Assembly (NCBI GenBank): GCA_013115135.1
Contig: JABANP010000008.1
Span: 1 to 64,000, forward strand
Reading direction: 5' to 3'
DNA length: 64,000 nucleotides
DNA from: Perkinsus olseni
Lineage: Eukaryota; Perkinsozoa; Perkinsida; Perkinsidae
The position numbers were made by a program, and so were the translations under genes. The notes beneath the pieces were generated by a model, which did no database searches, was not told the DNA's origin, and saw nothing but the letters and a program-made list of their open reading frames with translations. Positions 62,115-64,000 of the stretch are shown in pieces (positions within the stretch are counted from its first letter, which is position 1; every line of letters begins with the position of its first letter).

Positions 62115-63357
62115 CATGTTCCGAGTGAGGACCATTCGACCCCGGCTGGCCTTCACGCCGGACCGTATCAATGTTGAGCGACCTCTGCTCAAGAGCGAGA
62201 TCAAGGCCAACGAGATCGACCAAGCCTGTGGAAAAAGCGGTAATAGAAAGTAAAGACTATGGCAGCCACCAGCGAATGCATCACTTAATGGATGGTTCAT
62301 GCAGCTAATGGCAGGTCACTTTAATCACAAGAAGGTGGGGATAGACGGACTGTATGAAGTTATAAGACTTGCGGAAACGTAGTGTCTGAAACAGTGTCGT
62401 GTGGCTCCTAGCGATAGCATCCTTGCATCATCAGCCCCCTCGAGTACGGTACCTGTATGGTAACACTCGATCGTTATTATAACCTCGGGGTTGACCTGAG
62501 AGACCCCGTCCTCACCACCAAGTTGCTAGCCTGTGCTATCAAGCTCAAACGGAAGGACCAAGCCCTAGAGCTCACGAAGGCATGGTAGGCATTTCCTACA
62601 TCACACGTCATCTATCGGAGTAGTCAGGCAGAAATGGCTCCGGCATCCTCCGAACCCCAAACTGCTTCATACTTTGATGATCGGCTTGAATGCCTTAGAC
62701 GATGCATATGCAACGAGAGAGATCTTAGCGGTGAGTGGGAGTTTGCCAATGCCACCTACTATGTACCGGAGGAGCTGGTTCTGCTCTAGGCTATTCGCTC
62801 TAACTGGGCTATGGACCTCACCAGCATTCCTTATGAGATGGCCATCGAGGCTTTCTGTGCATCGGGGCAATCGGACGAGTTGGCGCTTATCTGGGCCGAT
62901 GCTACGGATACAATGGGTATAGTTTTGCCCTGGCAAGCTCATGTCAATGTCATCACCTGCGCCCTGAGCAATGGGGACGTCGAGCTTGCTAAAGAAGTTG
63001 AGCGGAAAGGACTCTCACATGCTGGCATGCGACCGCCGGCGAGACGCCTGGCTGCACAGGCTTGGATCAAGTTTGTTGTGGGGGATGGAGGTTGGGTACA
63101 TCAAGCAGAGAAGGCAATGAAGGAAGCCAGAAGGATAGGTGAGTTTGGTCGCTAAGCGCCCGTATCCGATACATATGGCGCCTTCGCTCTGCCATCTGCA
63201 CGCAGGTTCCCTCGACAATCAGCCAATATTCCATCCTGGCTTTGTGAAGGCTCTCTTGAACGCTGGTGCAGAAGGTAACGACGAAGCTGCGAGGTTTAGC
63301 GTCAGAGCCGAGGCAGTACTCGGTCGGTTCTATACGGGCACAAATTCCTCTGTCTGA
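62115..63357 (+). CDS. PPR-like helical-repeat protein
   Basis: ATG 62115 gives MFRVRTIRPRLAFTPDRINV, a basic leader that could direct import into mitochondria. Later exons read MQLMAGHFNHKKVGIDGLYE (about 62301-62360), LEYGTCMVTLDRYYNLGVDL (about 62440-62500) with KLLACAIKLKRKDQALEL, HTLMIGLNALDDAYATREIL (about 62667-62728), SIPYEMAIEAFCASGQSDEL (about 62824-62883) and VNVITCALSNGDVELAKEVE. The roughly 35-residue rhythm of paired helices with Tyr/Asn near helix starts resembles pentatricopeptide repeats, although no unit fits the consensus well. It ends TGTNSSV at TGA 63355-63357. It lies only 91 bases behind the helicase gene. The exact family is uncertain. Confidence 0.6.
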
Positions 63358-63907
63358 CGTTGCGTCATGCCTAGCTGTGTTTCTGATGCTATCTAGTTTT
63401 GTGTAAGCATATCATTATGTGATTGTTAGTTCTCACCGAGCACGGAACTACTACCGCCAGCCGCCAATTCACAACACTACCCCGGAAAAGCAGCCTCTGG
63501 TCCTTGAAACAATTACTAAGTCGCATGGTCGCCTACCAACGACGAAGACGAAAGGACTTTGACAGCAGCTATGCTGCAGACGACTGACGTGCACCAAGGC
63601 ACTTCGACAAGGTATAATGTTAACAACATGTTGTGGATAAAGTGGTGTGCGACTCCGGTCATCCTCCACACTTCCTTTGCACAACTTCGGTCGAATATCA
63701 TTTCGTTCGCAGAGAGACGATTCAGTCCTTTGAATCGAATCCCTGAGGCCCTCAGGCTGAGGGGCTCTCAATAATTTCATGCATTTCCAGAAAAGTTGTA
63801 TGAAAGAAATAGCGTTCAGAGCCTCTCACAAGCAGAACGGCGGAGGTTGGCGGTCACTCAAAAATTATAGGGGAGAATTGATGCCCTAAAGGGTGCCTCA
63901 CCCAGGC
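63358..63907. other. Intergenic, nothing recognised
   Basis: About 550 bases after the PPR-like gene. Short open frames on both strands have no recognisable features. Confidence 0.45.
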
Positions 63908-64000
63908 CTAAGCCGTACAGGGGTAGGGCTCCCCAACACAGTCGTCATCCGTCGGAGCGAAACAGGTAGACCCATCTGCCTTGGTGATAATACCGAAGCA
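63908..64000 (-). CDS. Possible 3' end of a Cys-rich protein cut by the window edge
   Basis: On the - strand a frame is open from the window edge and ends at TAG (complement of 63908-63910). The visible 30 residues have four Cys and an acidic patch (GSTCFAPTDDDCVGEPYPC). This looks like the end of a secreted or disulfide-bonded domain, but the piece is too short to be sure it is coding. Confidence 0.3.
   Translation of the reverse strand, partial: CFGIITKADGSTCFAPTDDDCVGEPYPCTA

Overview
The window looks like nuclear DNA of a protist close to Perkinsus (Perkinsozoa, the sister group of dinoflagellates). Genes are broken into many short exons by small GT-AG introns, often only about 35-80 bases long. 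They include a flagellar gene (IFT80), a T7-type mitochondrial RNA polymerase, and paralogous secreted subtilisins of a type common in Perkinsus. The genus is an inference from gene content. No ribosomal RNA or organelle marker is present. Genes are tightly packed and about 80% lie on the + strand.

Layout. 0-5.5 kb: two tandem sphingosine-kinase-like lipid kinases. 5.8-11.1 kb: a large unfamiliar protein with WW-like, SH3-like and leucine-rich-repeat segments; one of its introns contains a complete tRNA-Leu(UAA) gene. 11.6-26 kb: a dense housekeeping block with the SNF1/AMPK catalytic subunit, a PPPDE (DeSI-type) peptidase, a conserved unknown protein, phosphomannomutase (- strand), an ISD11-type LYR protein, a DNAJC9 co-chaperone, and the ribonucleotide reductase large subunit, whose redox CxxC tail sits in its own tiny last exon. 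26.9-31.9 kb: two intact intronless subtilisins on the - strand with an eroded third copy between them. 33-43.8 kb: a plant-type ARM-repeat protein, an unknown helical protein with a possible mitochondrial presequence, and IFT80.

43.8-46.7 kb: a disturbed stretch. A 316-codon intronless reading frame has an in-frame TAG at its leader, and on both sides lie coding-like segments that jump between frames. 46.7-50.6 kb: a BRE1-type H2B ubiquitin ligase (- strand). 51.9-63.4 kb: four consecutive + strand genes, namely POLRMT, histone acetyltransferase HAT1, an MSS116-like DEAD-box helicase and a PPR-like helical-repeat protein. The right edge may cut a Cys-rich - strand gene.

Themes: mitochondrial expression (RNA polymerase, helicase, PPR-like protein, ISD11), chromatin (HAT1, BRE1, DNAJC9) and secreted families under birth and death (subtilisins, the 45 kb family). 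Exon boundaries were deduced by eye from GT/AG sites and family resemblance. Gene ends are usually firm; starts and small exons are less so.
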